Assembly (NCBI RefSeq): GCF_002160325.1
Contig: NZ_NFKJ01000011.1
Coordinates: forward strand, 1-64,000
Reading direction: 5' to 3'
Origin: Lachnoclostridium sp. An181
Lineage (GTDB): Bacteria > Bacillota > Clostridia > Lachnospirales > Lachnospiraceae
DNA: 64,000 nucleotides
Shown piece by piece: positions 18,311-27,985 of this stretch. The notes beneath the pieces were generated by a model, which saw nothing but the letters and a program-made list of their open reading frames with translations, had not been told where the DNA came from and made no database searches. The translations under genes were made by a program, and so were the position numbers. Each line of letters begins with the position of its first letter. Position 1 is the first letter of the stretch.

Positions 18311-19819
18311 ATGGCAAAAGAAACCTATATCATGGCGTTGGATGCAGGAACGACGAGCAACCGGTGCATTTTGTTTAACCGAGCAGGGCAGATCGTGAGC
18401 ATGGCGCAAAAAGAATTTACCCAGTATTTCCCGAAACCAGGGTGGGTGGAGCAGGATGCGAATGAGATCTGGTCCTCGCAGCTTGGCGTGGCGGTGGAGG
18501 CTATGCAGAAGATCGGCGCTACGGCAAAGGATATTGCAGGCATTGGGATCACTAATCAAAGGGAAACCGCAATTGTGTGGGATAAGGAGACCGGAGAGCC
18601 CATCCATCCCGCAATCGTGTGGCAGTGCAGAAGGACTTCCGGGTACTGCGACAGATTAAAGGAGGAAGGGCTGCAGGAGACGATCCGACAAAAGACAGGA
18701 CTTATCATTGACGCATATTTTTCCGGGACGAAAATCCGCTGGATCCTGCGAAAGGTAGCGGGGGCTATGGAGAGGGCTAAAAGGGGAGAACTGCTTTTTG
18801 GGACAGTAGAGACATGGCTTATCTGGAAACTGACCAAAGGGAGAGTGCATGTGACAGACTACTCCAATGCGTCGCGGACCATGCTTTTTAATATCAATAC
18901 ACTTAAGTGGGACGATGAAATTCTTGCAAAGCTGGAGATCCCCAAATGCATGCTGCCGACACCGGTTCCAAGCAGCGGCATTTATGGAAAAACGGATGCA
19001 TCTTTCCTTGGAGGGGAAATTCCGATCGCAGGGGCAGCCGGAGATCAGCAGGCAGCGCTTTTTGGACAGGGTTGTTTTTTGGAAGGAGAGGCAAAGAATA
19101 CGTACGGGACGGGCTGTTTCCTTTTGATGAACACAGGGGAGAAACCGATGTTCTCAAAAAATGGTCTTGTCACCACTGTGGCGTGGGGAGTGCAGGGAAA
19201 GGTAGACTATGCGCTGGAAGGCTCTGTGTTTGTGGCAGGAGCAGCGATACAGTGGTTAAGGGATGATATGAAACTGATAGAAAGTGCGGAGGACTCCGGG
19301 TACATGGCGTCCAAAGTAAGCGATACTAAAGGGTGTTATGTTGTCCCGGCTTTTACAGGTCTTGGGGCACCGCACTGGGACCAGTATGCCAGGGGAACGA
19401 TCCTCGGAATCACAAGGGGCGTCAATAAATACCATATCATCAGGGCAACACTGGAATCGCTGGCATACCAGACCAATGACCTGATCCGGGCTATGCAGGA
19501 GGATTCGGGTATGGACATTTCGGTTTTAAAAGTGGACGGAGGCGCCAGTGCCAATGATTTTCTTATGCAGTTTCAGGCAGATGTGCTGAATGTTCCGGTG
19601 AGAAGGGCCGACTGCATTGAAACGACTGCGAGGGGAGCAGCCTATCTCGCGGGCCTGGCGGTTGGGTACTGGAAAGATATGAATGAAATCGTGGGAAACC
19701 ATGGAGAAATGAAAGTTTTTGAGCCATGTATGGATGAGGCGGAGAGAGAAAGAAAGATAAAGGGATGGCAAAAGGCTGTCCGCTACTGCCTTGGCTGGTC
19801 AAAGGACGAAGAAGACTAA
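18311..19819 (+). CDS. glpK: Glycerol kinase
   Basis: A 502-residue FGGY-family kinase that phosphorylates glycerol to glycerol-3-phosphate. Seen: the ATP-binding start [22 protein letters not shown], the substrate-region [18 protein letters not shown], the C-terminal signature [11 protein letters not shown] and [16 protein letters not shown]. The length is that of standard GlpK. No glycerol facilitator or glpO/glpF lies beside it. It is a single gene between the ribosomal operon and the GH112 gene. There is no clear T-run terminator after it, so some read-through into GH112 is possible. Confidence 0.95.
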   Translation: MAKETYIMALDAGTTSNRCILFNRAGQIVSMAQKEFTQYFPKPGWVEQDANEIWSSQLGVAVEAMQKIGATAKDIAGIGITNQRETAIVWDKETGEPIHPAIVWQCRRTSGYCDRLKEEGLQETIRQKTGLIIDAYFSGTKIRWILRKVAGAMERAKRGELLFGTVETWLIWKLTKGRVHVTDYSNASRTMLFNINTLKWDDEILAKLEIPKCMLPTPVPSSGIYGKTDASFLGGEIPIAGAAGDQQAALFGQGCFLEGEAKNTYGTGCFLLMNTGEKPMFSKNGLVTTVAWGVQGKVDYALEGSVFVAGAAIQWLRDDMKLIESAEDSGYMASKVSDTKGCYVVPAFTGLGAPHWDQYARGTILGITRGVNKYHIIRATLESLAYQTNDLIRAMQEDSGMDISVLKVDGGASANDFLMQFQADVLNVPVRRADCIETTARGAAYLAGLAVGYWKDMNEIVGNHGEMKVFEPCMDEAERERKIKGWQKAVRYCLGWSKDEED

Positions 19820-19958
19820 AAAAAGTCAAGGAATTGTCAAAATATTAATCGAAAAGCAATATATTAAAAAAACAAAGCAATAAGTAAATAGACGTGGGCG
19901 AGAAAATCATTTATGCTAATGGTAATTTGGAATAGTATTAAAAAATGGAGGAACAAAG

Positions 19959-22115
19959 ATGAGCACAAAAGGTAGAGTAACCATCCCTACAGACGTAGAC
20001 GTAGTACCAGAGACACTTGAGCTGGTAGAACGTTGGGGAGCAGATGCAATCCGCGACTGCGACGGAACAGATTATCCGGAAGAATTAAGAAATGTGGATG
20101 CAAAAGTGTATTCCACATATTACACAACTAGAAAAGACAACGAATGGGCAAAGGCGAATCTGGACGAAGTGCAGCAGATGTACATCATGACGCCTTTTTA
20201 TACGGCGACATCCGATAAACTTAGCATTCATCTGATGAATCATCTGTATCCGGATATGCTGAAGGTGAATTCCCGCGATGATATCACCAGATGGTGGGAA
20301 GTGATCGATCGTACGACGGGAGAGGTTGTGCCGGTAGAGCAGTGGAGTTATGATGATGAAAGCGGAGACGTGACGATCACAGACGCAAAAGAATTCCACG
20401 ACTACACTGTAAGTTTTCTTGCCTATATTATGTGGGATCCGGTACATATGTACAATGCAGTGACAAACGACTGGAAAGATGTTGAAAAACAGATCACATT
20501 TGACGTGCGCCAGCCAAAGACAAGAGCGTATTCCATGGAACGTCTCAGAAAATACATCAAAGAACACCCATATATTGATGTTATCCGATATACAACATTC
20601 TTCCATCAGTTCACTCTCATTTTTGATGAACTGGCAAGGGAAAAGTATGTGGACTGGTATGGATATTCTGCATCTGTAAGCCCATATATCCTGGAGCGGT
20701 TTGAAAAAGAAGTCGGTTATAAATTCCGCCCTGAATTTATCATTGACCAGGGCTATATGAACAATACATACAGAATCCCGTCCAAAGAGTTTAAGGATTT
20801 CCAGGCATTCCAGAGAAGGGAAGTCACAAAACTTGCTAAAGAAATGGTAGATATCACACATGAATGTGGAAAAGAGGCAATGATGTTCCTTGGAGACCAC
20901 TGGATCGGAATGGAGCCTTTCATGGATGAATTCAAATCAGTAGGTCTTGACGCTGTTGTGGGAAGTGTAGGAAACGGTTCGACACTTCGTCTTATCAGCG
21001 ATATCGAGGGAGTGAAATATACAGAGGGAAGATTCCTTCCATACTTCTTCCCGGATACATTCCATGAGGGAGGAGACCCTGTAAAAGAAGCAAAAGTAAA
21101 CTGGGTGACAGCAAGACGTGCGATCCTGCGCAAGCCAATCGACCGTATCGGATACGGCGGATATCTGAAACTGGCAATGCAGTTCCCGGAATTCATTGAT
21201 TATGTGGAAAGTGTGTGCCAGGAGTTCCGTACTCTTTATGACAACATCAAAGGAACAACTCCGTACTGCATCAAAAAAGTAGCAGTATTAAACTGCTGGG
21301 GCAAGATGCGTGCATGGGGCAACCATATGGTGCACCACGCAATTTACTTCAAACAAAATTACTCTTACGCGGGAATCATTGAGGCTCTCAGCGGTGCTCC
21401 GTTTGATGTGAAATTTATCAGTTTTGATGATATCAGAAACAATCCGGAAATTCTGGATGACATCGATGTTATTTTAAATGTCGGAGATGCGGATACTGCA
21501 TATACAGGCGGAGATAACTGGACAGATGAAAAAATCGTCTCAGCGATCAAGAAATTCATCTACAATGGCGGTGGATTCATCGGTGTCGGCGAGCCTGCAG
21601 CACACCAGTATCAGGGTCATTTCTTCCAGCTTGCAACTGTAATGGGAGTTGAGAAGGAAACCGGATTTACATTAAATGTGGACAAGTACAATTGGGATGA
21701 GCATGAGCATTTCATCACAGAGGACTGCACAAAAGAGATTGATTTTGGCGAGGGCAAGAAAAACATCTATGCTCTTGACGGGACAACGATCATCAAGCAG
21801 ATTGATAAAGAAGTACAGCTTGCTGTCAATGAATTTGGTAAAGGACGCTGTGTATATATCAGCGGTCTTCCGTACAGCTTTGAGAACAGCCGTCTTCTGT
21901 ACCGTTCTATCATCTGGTCTTCTCACGATGAGGATGAACTTTATAAATGGTTTAGTACAAACTTCAACGTGGAAGTACACGCATATGTGAAGAACGGCAA
22001 ATACTGTGTTGTAAATAATACATATGAGCCGCAGAAATCTACGATCTACAAAGGGGATGGAACAAGTTTTGATGTCTCCCTTGATGCAAACGAAATCATA
22101 TGGTACGAAATTTAA
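19959..22115 (+). CDS. GH112 1,3-beta-galactosyl-N-acetylhexosamine phosphorylase
   Basis: A 718-residue cytosolic phosphorylase that splits lacto-N-biose or galacto-N-biose with phosphate into galactose-1-phosphate plus GlcNAc or GalNAc. Seen: the GH112 opening with AIRDCDGTDYPEEL, a TIM-barrel-like core, and GDHWIGMEPF, in which D313 has the same number as the proton donor of the Bifidobacterium longum enzyme (recalled, not searched). The C-terminal part contains a Rossmann-like glutaminase-type fold (VLNVGDADTAY, GGGFIGVGEP). A galactosyl-rhamnose phosphorylase is the alternative in this family, but nearby NahK, GalE and lacto-N-biosidase-type genes favour lacto-N-biose. GGAGG precedes the ATG. 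Confidence 0.92.
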   Translation: MSTKGRVTIPTDVDVVPETLELVERWGADAIRDCDGTDYPEELRNVDAKVYSTYYTTRKDNEWAKANLDEVQQMYIMTPFYTATSDKLSIHLMNHLYPDMLKVNSRDDITRWWEVIDRTTGEVVPVEQWSYDDESGDVTITDAKEFHDYTVSFLAYIMWDPVHMYNAVTNDWKDVEKQITFDVRQPKTRAYSMERLRKYIKEHPYIDVIRYTTFFHQFTLIFDELAREKYVDWYGYSASVSPYILERFEKEVGYKFRPEFIIDQGYMNNTYRIPSKEFKDFQAFQRREVTKLAKEMVDITHECGKEAMMFLGDHWIGMEPFMDEFKSVGLDAVVGSVGNGSTLRLISDIEGVKYTEGRFLPYFFPDTFHEGGDPVKEAKVNWVTARRAILRKPIDRIGYGGYLKLAMQFPEFIDYVESVCQEFRTLYDNIKGTTPYCIKKVAVLNCWGKMRAWGNHMVHHAIYFKQNYSYAGIIEALSGAPFDVKFISFDDIRNNPEILDDIDVILNVGDADTAYTGGDNWTDEKIVSAIKKFIYNGGGFIGVGEPAAHQYQGHFFQLATVMGVEKETGFTLNVDKYNWDEHEHFITEDCTKEIDFGEGKKNIYALDGTTIIKQIDKEVQLAVNEFGKGRCVYISGLPYSFENSRLLYRSIIWSSHDEDELYKWFSTNFNVEVHAYVKNGKYCVVNNTYEPQKSTIYKGDGTSFDVSLDANEIIWYEI

Positions 22116-22129
22116 AATTAAGAAATAAC

Positions 22130-22166
22130 AAATCCCCGGGAGCCGCATCACGGCTCTCGGGGATTT
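22130..22166. terminator. Bidirectional terminator between GH112 and the AraC regulator
   Basis: A 16-base stem AAATCCCCGGGAGCCG / CGGCTCTCGGGGATTT around CATCA, flanked by T-rich sequence on the plus side and A-rich on the other, serving convergent genes. Confidence 0.92.
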
Positions 22167-22168
22167 AT

Positions 22169-23041
22169 TTAGTTGCTGTTTTTAGAGACAATACGGGATT
22201 CGTATTTTTTCCGGTACTGGATAGGACTTAAGCCAGTTTCTTTGCGGAAGACCTGTGAAAAATAGGACTGCGAAGAAAAACCGATCGCCTGTGCGATCTT
22301 GGCTATAGAAAAATTACTCGTTTCAAGAAGAAGTTTGGCTTCCTGGATTCTCCTTGTGATGAGGTAATTGATGGGAGATACCCCTTTGTAATTTTTGAAA
22401 GCATGGACAAGATAATATTTGTTCATGTACGTCAAATTACTCAAAGTCTCAAGAGAAATATCTTCAGAAAAATGTTCATCAAGATACTGCTCAATAAAAC
22501 GGCATTCACGGGAAATCTTCTTAGCCGGGGCAAAGGAAAGTGTGTCGTTTGTCCTCCGCAGCAGATACAAGATCAAGACTTCCAGAAGGTTTTGGCAGAT
22601 TTCGCGGAAATTATCCTCTTTTTTCTGGACTTCATGAATGATGGTTTTCAGGATAAAGGTGATTTCCGCTTTATTTCCGTGAAAGTTGTGGATACTGTAG
22701 TCGTAATGGCTTTGATCCTCCTGCCGAAACTGCAGTCCGTCGATCCCCAGTACGATATATTCCATTTTTTGGTTCCCATCCCCGTACTCTGTGTGTGAGA
22801 CATTGGGATTGACGATGACAAGATCATCTTCCTGGACAGGAAATTGTTTTCCCTCTATAGAAAATGCGCCCTGACCGTTGAGAACGTAAAAAAGCTCGGT
22901 AAAATGATGCGTGTGCAATACACTTGGCCAGTCGTGGTCATAAGAGCTTTGAGATATATACAAAAGGTGTGCAGTGATCTGTGTCAAATCTCTGGAAGAT
23001 TCCGATTCTTTGTTTTCGAGTCTGTAACGTTGATAAGGCAA
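22169..23041 (-). CDS. AraC-family transcriptional regulator (cupin sensor)
   Basis: A roughly 290-residue regulator. Seen: an N-terminal cupin-like sugar-sensing domain (HTHHFTELFYVLNGQG, about 40-130) and a C-terminal pair of helix-turn-helix motifs ending IAQAIGFSSQSYFSQVFRKETGLSPIQYRKKY. It is transcribed divergently from the sugar ABC operon, so it probably controls that operon and perhaps GH112 (inference). Start choice: the GTG at 23050 overlaps its own Shine-Dalgarno, whereas TTG 23041 lies 8 bases after AGGAG. I prefer the TTG. Confidence 0.9.
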   Translation of the reverse strand: MPYQRYRLENKESESSRDLTQITAHLLYISQSSYDHDWPSVLHTHHFTELFYVLNGQGAFSIEGKQFPVQEDDLVIVNPNVSHTEYGDGNQKMEYIVLGIDGLQFRQEDQSHYDYSIHNFHGNKAEITFILKTIIHEVQKKEDNFREICQNLLEVLILYLLRRTNDTLSFAPAKKISRECRFIEQYLDEHFSEDISLETLSNLTYMNKYYLVHAFKNYKGVSPINYLITRRIQEAKLLLETSNFSIAKIAQAIGFSSQSYFSQVFRKETGLSPIQYRKKYESRIVSKNSN

Positions 23042-23349
23042 TAAAACCACTCCTATTCCGACATCTGAATGTCATAAAACAGTTATTGTATGTAATGACA
23101 ACTCCTGAATAAGAAATGAATTCTTTTTTATTCAGCATGCCATTTTGAAAAAAATGTCAAATTATATAATATGAATAAAAAACCAAAATAACAATAGCAG
23201 ATTCTGAAAAAAATGACAACGATTTTTGAAAAAAATAGCGATTTTATATAAAAATAGCAAGATATATAAAACTAAAGCCAATATCCGTATAGAAAAGCCG
23301 GGACAAGTAGGATATGATGTATATAATAAAAAGACAGGAGGAACCTATT
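23042..23349. promoter_or_regulatory. Divergent control region of the AraC regulator and sugar ABC operon
   Basis: A very AT-rich intergenic stretch of 308 bases. It holds spaced direct repeats of the form TTYTGAAAAAAATG (23143-23160, 23202-23220, and a partial copy at 23223-23240), which are plausible AraC-family operators. It also has a TATAAT-like box at 23164-23169. No gene is seen. Confidence 0.5.
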
Positions 23350-24738
23350 ATGAAGATGAAAATGGTGAAAAAACTTGTTGCATTATCTCTCGTATCTGCT
23401 ATGGCAGTGTCAGGTTTGGCAGCCTGCGGAAGCAGCAAAGATGATGACAGCAAGTCAGAAGGCGACGGAAAAGTATTAAAAGTTGCTGCTTTTGAAGGTG
23501 GTAATGGTACACAGATCTGGGAGGACATTAAAGAAGCTTTCGAAAAAGAAAATGAAGGCGTAACAGTAGAACTTGAAATGTCTTCTGAATTGGATCAGGA
23601 TCTGACAAAAGAAATCCAGAATGGAGATGTTCCGGATGTTGTATATTACAACCTGGGACAGGAGAGCGGTTTCACAGAAACAATGCTGAAAGAAGGCGCG
23701 ATCGCTGATATTTCAGATGTATTTGATGATGAGCTCAAGGGCAGACTCCTTGACGGAATTCTTGACGGAACAGATGCTCAGCCATATGGAGATGGAAAAA
23801 TCTATCTGGCACCTATCTTCTACACACCTACAGGATTCTGGTACAACAAGAACCTGTTTGAAGGACCAAATGCAAAATACACACTTCCAACAACTTGGGA
23901 AGAGTTCTTTGCTTTAGGAGATCAGGCTAAAAAAGATGGAGTTTCCTTGTTTACTTTCCCACAGGCTGGATACTTTGATGCAACAATGTACACAATGTTA
24001 GCTCAGTCCGGCGGAATGGATTTCTATAAGAAAGCATTACAGTATGATGCAGACACATGGACATCCGCTGAAGGAAAGAAAGTTCTCGATACGATCGGAA
24101 AATTAGTATCTAAAGATTATACACAGGCTGATACAGTTGCAAACGCAAACGCTGACGGTGGTTTCAAGATCAACCAGCAGAACGTTATCGACGGAAAAGC
24201 ATTGTTTATGCCAAACGGAAACTGGGTAATCTCTGAGATGGCAGCATCCACACCATCTGATTATGAATGGGGCATGATGCCGGCACCAAAATGGGACGGA
24301 GACACACAGCAGTCTGTTTACATGTTCACAGAGCAGATGTGGGTACCAGCAGATGCGCCAAACATGGATCTTGCAAAAGAATTTGTCAAATTCATGTACT
24401 CTGATACAGTTGTAGACATCCTTCTTGCAAACGAGACAACAAACAAAGAAACAGGAGAGACATCTCCTTCACCAGTTGTAGCGCCTGTTAAGGGAGCAGC
24501 TGAAAAATTGCCGGAAGGTGTATCTCAGACAACAAAAGACTGCTATGCAATCACAAATCAGGAAGGCGTAGTGAGTGTTACAGGTAAATGGGCTACTACA
24601 GAGCCGATCGAAGGTCTGAACATGAATGATGCGGTATACAAACCAATCGAATCCATCAACACAGGAGATATGACTGTAGATGATTGGCAGAAACAGCTTG
24701 TTGAGACATGGCAAAAATGTGCAGAAGCAGCAAAATAA
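23350..24738 (+). CDS. ABC sugar transporter, substrate-binding lipoprotein
   Basis: A 462-residue extracytoplasmic sugar-binding protein of the MalE/UgpB-like family 1. Seen: a lipoprotein signal peptide with lipobox GLAAC, then the alpha/beta two-lobe fold with typical stretches AFEKENEGVTVELE, PTGFWYNKNLF and LPTTWEEFFALGDQAKKDG. I start at ATG 23350, placed 7 bases after AGGAGG, rather than the in-frame ATG at 23314. It is the first gene of an importer operon with two permeases. No ATPase is encoded in the window, so a shared MsmX-type ATPase elsewhere is expected. Context suggests lacto-N-biose/galacto-N-biose or a fucosylated relative as ligand. Confidence 0.93.
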   Translation: MKMKMVKKLVALSLVSAMAVSGLAACGSSKDDDSKSEGDGKVLKVAAFEGGNGTQIWEDIKEAFEKENEGVTVELEMSSELDQDLTKEIQNGDVPDVVYYNLGQESGFTETMLKEGAIADISDVFDDELKGRLLDGILDGTDAQPYGDGKIYLAPIFYTPTGFWYNKNLFEGPNAKYTLPTTWEEFFALGDQAKKDGVSLFTFPQAGYFDATMYTMLAQSGGMDFYKKALQYDADTWTSAEGKKVLDTIGKLVSKDYTQADTVANANADGGFKINQQNVIDGKALFMPNGNWVISEMAASTPSDYEWGMMPAPKWDGDTQQSVYMFTEQMWVPADAPNMDLAKEFVKFMYSDTVVDILLANETTNKETGETSPSPVVAPVKGAAEKLPEGVSQTTKDCYAITNQEGVVSVTGKWATTEPIEGLNMNDAVYKPIESINTGDMTVDDWQKQLVETWQKCAEAAK

Positions 24739-24766
24739 GAGAATCAGTTATAAATCAACTGAAAAG

Positions 24767-24797
24767 AAACGGTGAGTTATAACAGCTCACCGTTTTT
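24767..24797 (+). terminator. Intercistronic hairpin between binding protein and permease genes
   Basis: AAACGGTGAGTT pairs with AGCTCACCGTTT around a short loop, followed by TTTTT. It sits between the binding-protein and permease genes, so it probably gives partial termination and a high binding-protein to permease ratio. Confidence 0.8.
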
Positions 24798-24820
24798 AAG
24801 AGGAAAAAAGGAGGAAAAAC

Positions 24821-25711
24821 ATGAATAGAGGTAAATCACAGCGGAGATTCGTGTTTGCGTGTCTGGCTCCTGCGGTTATTTTGGTTGTGCTGTTCATATT
24901 CGTTCCGACAATTAACGTTTTCAGAATGTCCCTGTACCGCATGGGAGGGATTACGAATAAGAAAAGTTTCGTAGGATTCAGTAACTTTATAAAATTGATG
25001 GATGATAAAAACTTCCTGGAAGCAATGCAGAACTCTATTGCGATCATTGTTTTGGTAACACTTTGTACGATTGTCATTGCAGTTCTTTTTGCAGCGCTTC
25101 TTTCCCGCGGAAAATTCAAAGGGAAAAATTTCTTCCGTATTATCTTTTACATACCAAACATCTTAAGTATTGTAGTTATCGCGGGTATTTTCGGAGCAAT
25201 TTATAATCCAAGCACAGGTCTTTTAAATACATTTTTAGAGGCTATCCATCTTGACGGATTAAAACACCAGTGGATGGGAGATCCGAAGATTGTATTATAT
25301 TCCGTAATTTTTGCACTGGTTTGGCAGGCGATCGGATACTATATGGTTATGTACATGGCCAGTATGGCAGCGATCCCGGAGGATCTTTACGAAGCTGCCT
25401 CTCTGGATGGTGCAACAGAAATCCAGATTTTCTTTAAGGTTACACTTCCGTTGATTTGGAGTAACATCCGTACAACACTTACATTCTATATTATCAGTAC
25501 CATTAACTTAAGTTTCCTGTTCGTCCAGATCATGACAAACGGTGGACCAAACGGAAAGACAGAAGTATTCCTGAACTATATGTACAAACAGGCATATGGA
25601 GCTGGGGTATACGGCTATGGTATGGCAATCGGCGTAGTAGTATTCATCTTCTCGTTCGTACTTGCGGCAATTGTAAACAAGATCACAGATCGAGAAGTAT
25701 TAGAATTCTAG
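24821..25711 (+). CDS. ABC sugar transporter permease (MalF/UgpA type)
   Basis: A 296-residue inner-membrane permease with about six transmembrane helices. Seen: the opening FVFACLAPAVILVVLFIFVPTI and the EAA-type loop YEAASLDGATEIQIFFKVTLPLI, which docks the ATPase. It is the partner of the permease 10 bases downstream. AAGGAGG precedes the ATG. Confidence 0.95.
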   Translation: MNRGKSQRRFVFACLAPAVILVVLFIFVPTINVFRMSLYRMGGITNKKSFVGFSNFIKLMDDKNFLEAMQNSIAIIVLVTLCTIVIAVLFAALLSRGKFKGKNFFRIIFYIPNILSIVVIAGIFGAIYNPSTGLLNTFLEAIHLDGLKHQWMGDPKIVLYSVIFALVWQAIGYYMVMYMASMAAIPEDLYEAASLDGATEIQIFFKVTLPLIWSNIRTTLTFYIISTINLSFLFVQIMTNGGPNGKTEVFLNYMYKQAYGAGVYGYGMAIGVVVFIFSFVLAAIVNKITDREVLEF

Positions 25712-25721
25712 AAAGGAGAGC

Positions 25722-26603
25722 ATGGAGAATATGAATAAAAAGCATAAACCTTCAAGTATTATTTATAAAGTATTTATCTATGTAGCTCTCATTGCTTTGG
25801 CAATTTCTATCATCGTACCGGTTGCATGGGTATTTATGGCGAGTGTTAAAACAAACTCTGAGTTTATCGGAGCGGGTACAAACCCGTGGGCACTCCCAAA
25901 AGAGTTCCACTATCAGAACTTTATCACCGCTTTTAGAGATGCACAGATGGGAGAGTTTTTCCTGAACTCTGTTATCGTTACGGCAGTGGCATTGATTCTT
26001 CTTCTGATCATTGCTCTTCCGGCATCCTATGCGATTTCAAGATTTGATTTTAAAGGGAGAAAATTTTTAAATGCTATGTTTATGGCAGGTCTGTTCATCA
26101 ACATCAACTACATTGTAGTTCCGATTTTCCTGATGCTGAGCGGTGCCAACAAAGCATTGCATGTTGAATTTTTCCTGGATAACCGTTTCATACTGTCGCT
26201 GATTTATGCATCGAGTGCGCTTCCGTTTACCATTTACCTGTTGAGCGGATATTTCAAGACTCTTCCAAAGGGATTTGAGGAAGCAGCGTATATTGATGGA
26301 TGCGGACACTTTAAGACCATGACAAAAATCATGATCCCTATGGCAAAACCAAGTATCCTGACTGTAATCATGTTCCAGTTCCTTGCATTTTGGAATGAGT
26401 ACATCATCGCGTATACATTGATGGATGACCACGGAACGCTGGCGATGGGACTTAAAAATCTGATGGCTGTTGAGAGAACGGCGACAAACTACGGTATCAT
26501 GTACGCAGGTCTTGTAATCGTTATGATTCCTGTACTGGTTCTTTATATCTGTGTACAGAAACAGTTGACACAAGGTATGACTCTTGGTGGATTGAAAGGT
26601 TAA
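25722..26603 (+). CDS. ABC sugar transporter permease (MalG/UgpE type)
   Basis: A 293-residue membrane permease. Seen: IVPVAWVFMASVKTN near the N-terminus, a core of six helices, and the EAA loop EEAAYIDGCGHFKTMTKIMIPMAKP. It forms the second half of the channel with the preceding gene. AAAGGAG lies 4-5 bases before ATG 25722; ATG 25731 is a possible alternative. Confidence 0.95.
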   Translation: MENMNKKHKPSSIIYKVFIYVALIALAISIIVPVAWVFMASVKTNSEFIGAGTNPWALPKEFHYQNFITAFRDAQMGEFFLNSVIVTAVALILLLIIALPASYAISRFDFKGRKFLNAMFMAGLFININYIVVPIFLMLSGANKALHVEFFLDNRFILSLIYASSALPFTIYLLSGYFKTLPKGFEEAAYIDGCGHFKTMTKIMIPMAKPSILTVIMFQFLAFWNEYIIAYTLMDDHGTLAMGLKNLMAVERTATNYGIMYAGLVIVMIPVLVLYICVQKQLTQGMTLGGLKG

Positions 26604-26617
26604 GGGGGTAAATAATA

Positions 26618-26785
26618 ATGAATAATGTAGTAAAAAATATTATTATGATTATTGTATTTGTTGTTTGCCTAGCTTTGATCATCATCGGCCAGAAGAATAT
26701 CAGCGCAACGGGACTTATCATGGAGCTTGTAGGGCTTGTAGGTCTGTTGACACTTTTGTTCATCTATAACAATAGATACAAATAG
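26618..26785 (+). CDS. Small two-helix membrane protein in the sugar ABC operon
   Basis: A 55-residue protein that is almost entirely hydrophobic. Helix 1 is about residues 8-23 (IIMIIVFVVCLALIII), then a short polar turn QKNISATG, then helix 2 about 32-50, ending NNRYK. An AGGGGG Shine-Dalgarno lies 8-13 bases before the ATG, and it follows the second permease by 14 bases just before a strong terminator. Similar small proteins occur after sugar ABC permeases in Lachnospiraceae (possibly DUF6903, from memory). Its function is unknown; an accessory role in the transporter is only suggested by position. Confidence 0.75.
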   Translation: MNNVVKNIIMIIVFVVCLALIIIGQKNISATGLIMELVGLVGLLTLLFIYNNRYK

Positions 26786-26812
26786 AGAAAGAACAGCCGG
26801 CATGGTATGAAT

Positions 26813-26857
26813 AACCCCCATAAGTTAGACTGAAGATCTGACTTGTGGGGGTTTTCT
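26813..26857. terminator. Terminator of the sugar ABC operon
   Basis: AACCCCCATAAGTTAGA pairs with TCTGACTTGTGGGGGTT (two G-U pairs), followed by TTTTC. The next gene is convergent, so it may act both ways. Confidence 0.88.
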
Positions 26858-26872
26858 TATTTATAATTTTTA

Positions 26873-27793
26873 TCATTGAAGACCAAAAAATTTGTCCTGA
26901 CATTCAATCATTTTCCGGTACTTGTGAGGGGTGATCCCGATAATCTTGTAAAAGAGCTTGGAAAAATGCTGGGAGTCTTTAAGTCCAATGGCAAGGGCGA
27001 TGTCGATAAGGGAATTGTCTGTGCTTGTCATCAGCTCAATGGCTTGATTGATCCGGTAGATATTAATATAATTGGCAAGGCTTAAGTTCATATGTTCGGA
27101 AAAGATTTTTCCAAGATATCTGCTGGAAATATTAAGTTTTCCGGAGATGTCCTCGATCAATATTTTTTCATTGTAATGCATGGAAATATACTGCAGGGTA
27201 AATGCAATATATCCGTTCTGAGTTCGGAGAGTGGAGCCTGGCGGATTTTCGCGCGTGACAGATTCTAAAACATACAGCATAATCTGCGAGAGGAGCAGGT
27301 TTGCTGAAACAGTAGAAAAAGAGGCGTCATTCGCTCCGAAAGAAGAGACGATGGTGTTCACCATGTATGTAAGCTGGCAGTCCGCATTCTTCTTATAGAA
27401 GAACTTACAGTGAAAAAGCAATGAATCTGTGAGAGAGATGGAAAAACCGTCGCCTTCGCTGATAATGAAATGGGAAAACAATTCCGGGTGAAAATGAATG
27501 TGCTGAAACTTGCATTCTGAATCGTGATCCAGAAAAAAGGAGTGCACGGTATTAGGTAGTATCATGACAAAGTCATTTGCTTTACAGCAAATCTCTTTTC
27601 CGGAAATATTCATCCTGCATCTCCCGGAAGTGATCAGATAAATTTCCACTGTTGTGTGCAGATGGCTTGGAAATTGATATCCTGCCGTGCGGGTTTGGTG
27701 GACGGCCCCGCAAAGAGACGGGGAAGACAAAACAAGAGTGTTCTGAGTGTCAAAATTCATAGTAGAATCAAATTTTGGAAGATAATCAGTCAT
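26873..27793 (-). CDS. AraC-family transcriptional regulator
   Basis: A 306-residue regulator with an N-terminal cupin-like ligand domain (HLHTTVEIYLITSGRC) and C-terminal double helix-turn-helix (ISSRYLGKIFSEHMNLS, IDIALAIGLKDSQHFSKLFYK, ITPHKYRKM). It is divergent from the GH136 pair, which it probably controls (inference). I start at ATG 27793, 6-7 bases after AAGGAG. The frame extends upstream to 27901 but has no ribosome-binding site there. Confidence 0.9.
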   Translation of the reverse strand: MTDYLPKFDSTMNFDTQNTLVLSSPSLCGAVHQTRTAGYQFPSHLHTTVEIYLITSGRCRMNISGKEICCKANDFVMILPNTVHSFFLDHDSECKFQHIHFHPELFSHFIISEGDGFSISLTDSLLFHCKFFYKKNADCQLTYMVNTIVSSFGANDASFSTVSANLLLSQIMLYVLESVTRENPPGSTLRTQNGYIAFTLQYISMHYNEKILIEDISGKLNISSRYLGKIFSEHMNLSLANYINIYRINQAIELMTSTDNSLIDIALAIGLKDSQHFSKLFYKIIGITPHKYRKMIECQDKFFGLQ

Positions 27794-27950
27794 GGTTTTC
27801 TCCTTTGCCGACGAAAAATTCTGTGTTGTTCTCCTACTAGTATAGCTTCTTAAGACAGAGCGTGTAAATATAAAATTTGGGATGAGTTCCGGATTATACA
27901 AAAATCAGAGGAAAGAGGAGGGGATTTTGCAAGAAAAATGTAAATGAAGA

Positions 27951-27959
27951 TGATATAAT
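27951..27959 (+). promoter_or_regulatory. Extended -10 of the GH136 operon
   Basis: TGATATAAT, 27 bases before the start codon of the GH136 partner gene. A TTGCAA lies upstream but with a 21-base spacer, so the extended -10 is the main evidence. Confidence 0.5.
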
Positions 27960-27985
27960 GGAGCTCAAAGAAAGGATTGTAAAAT

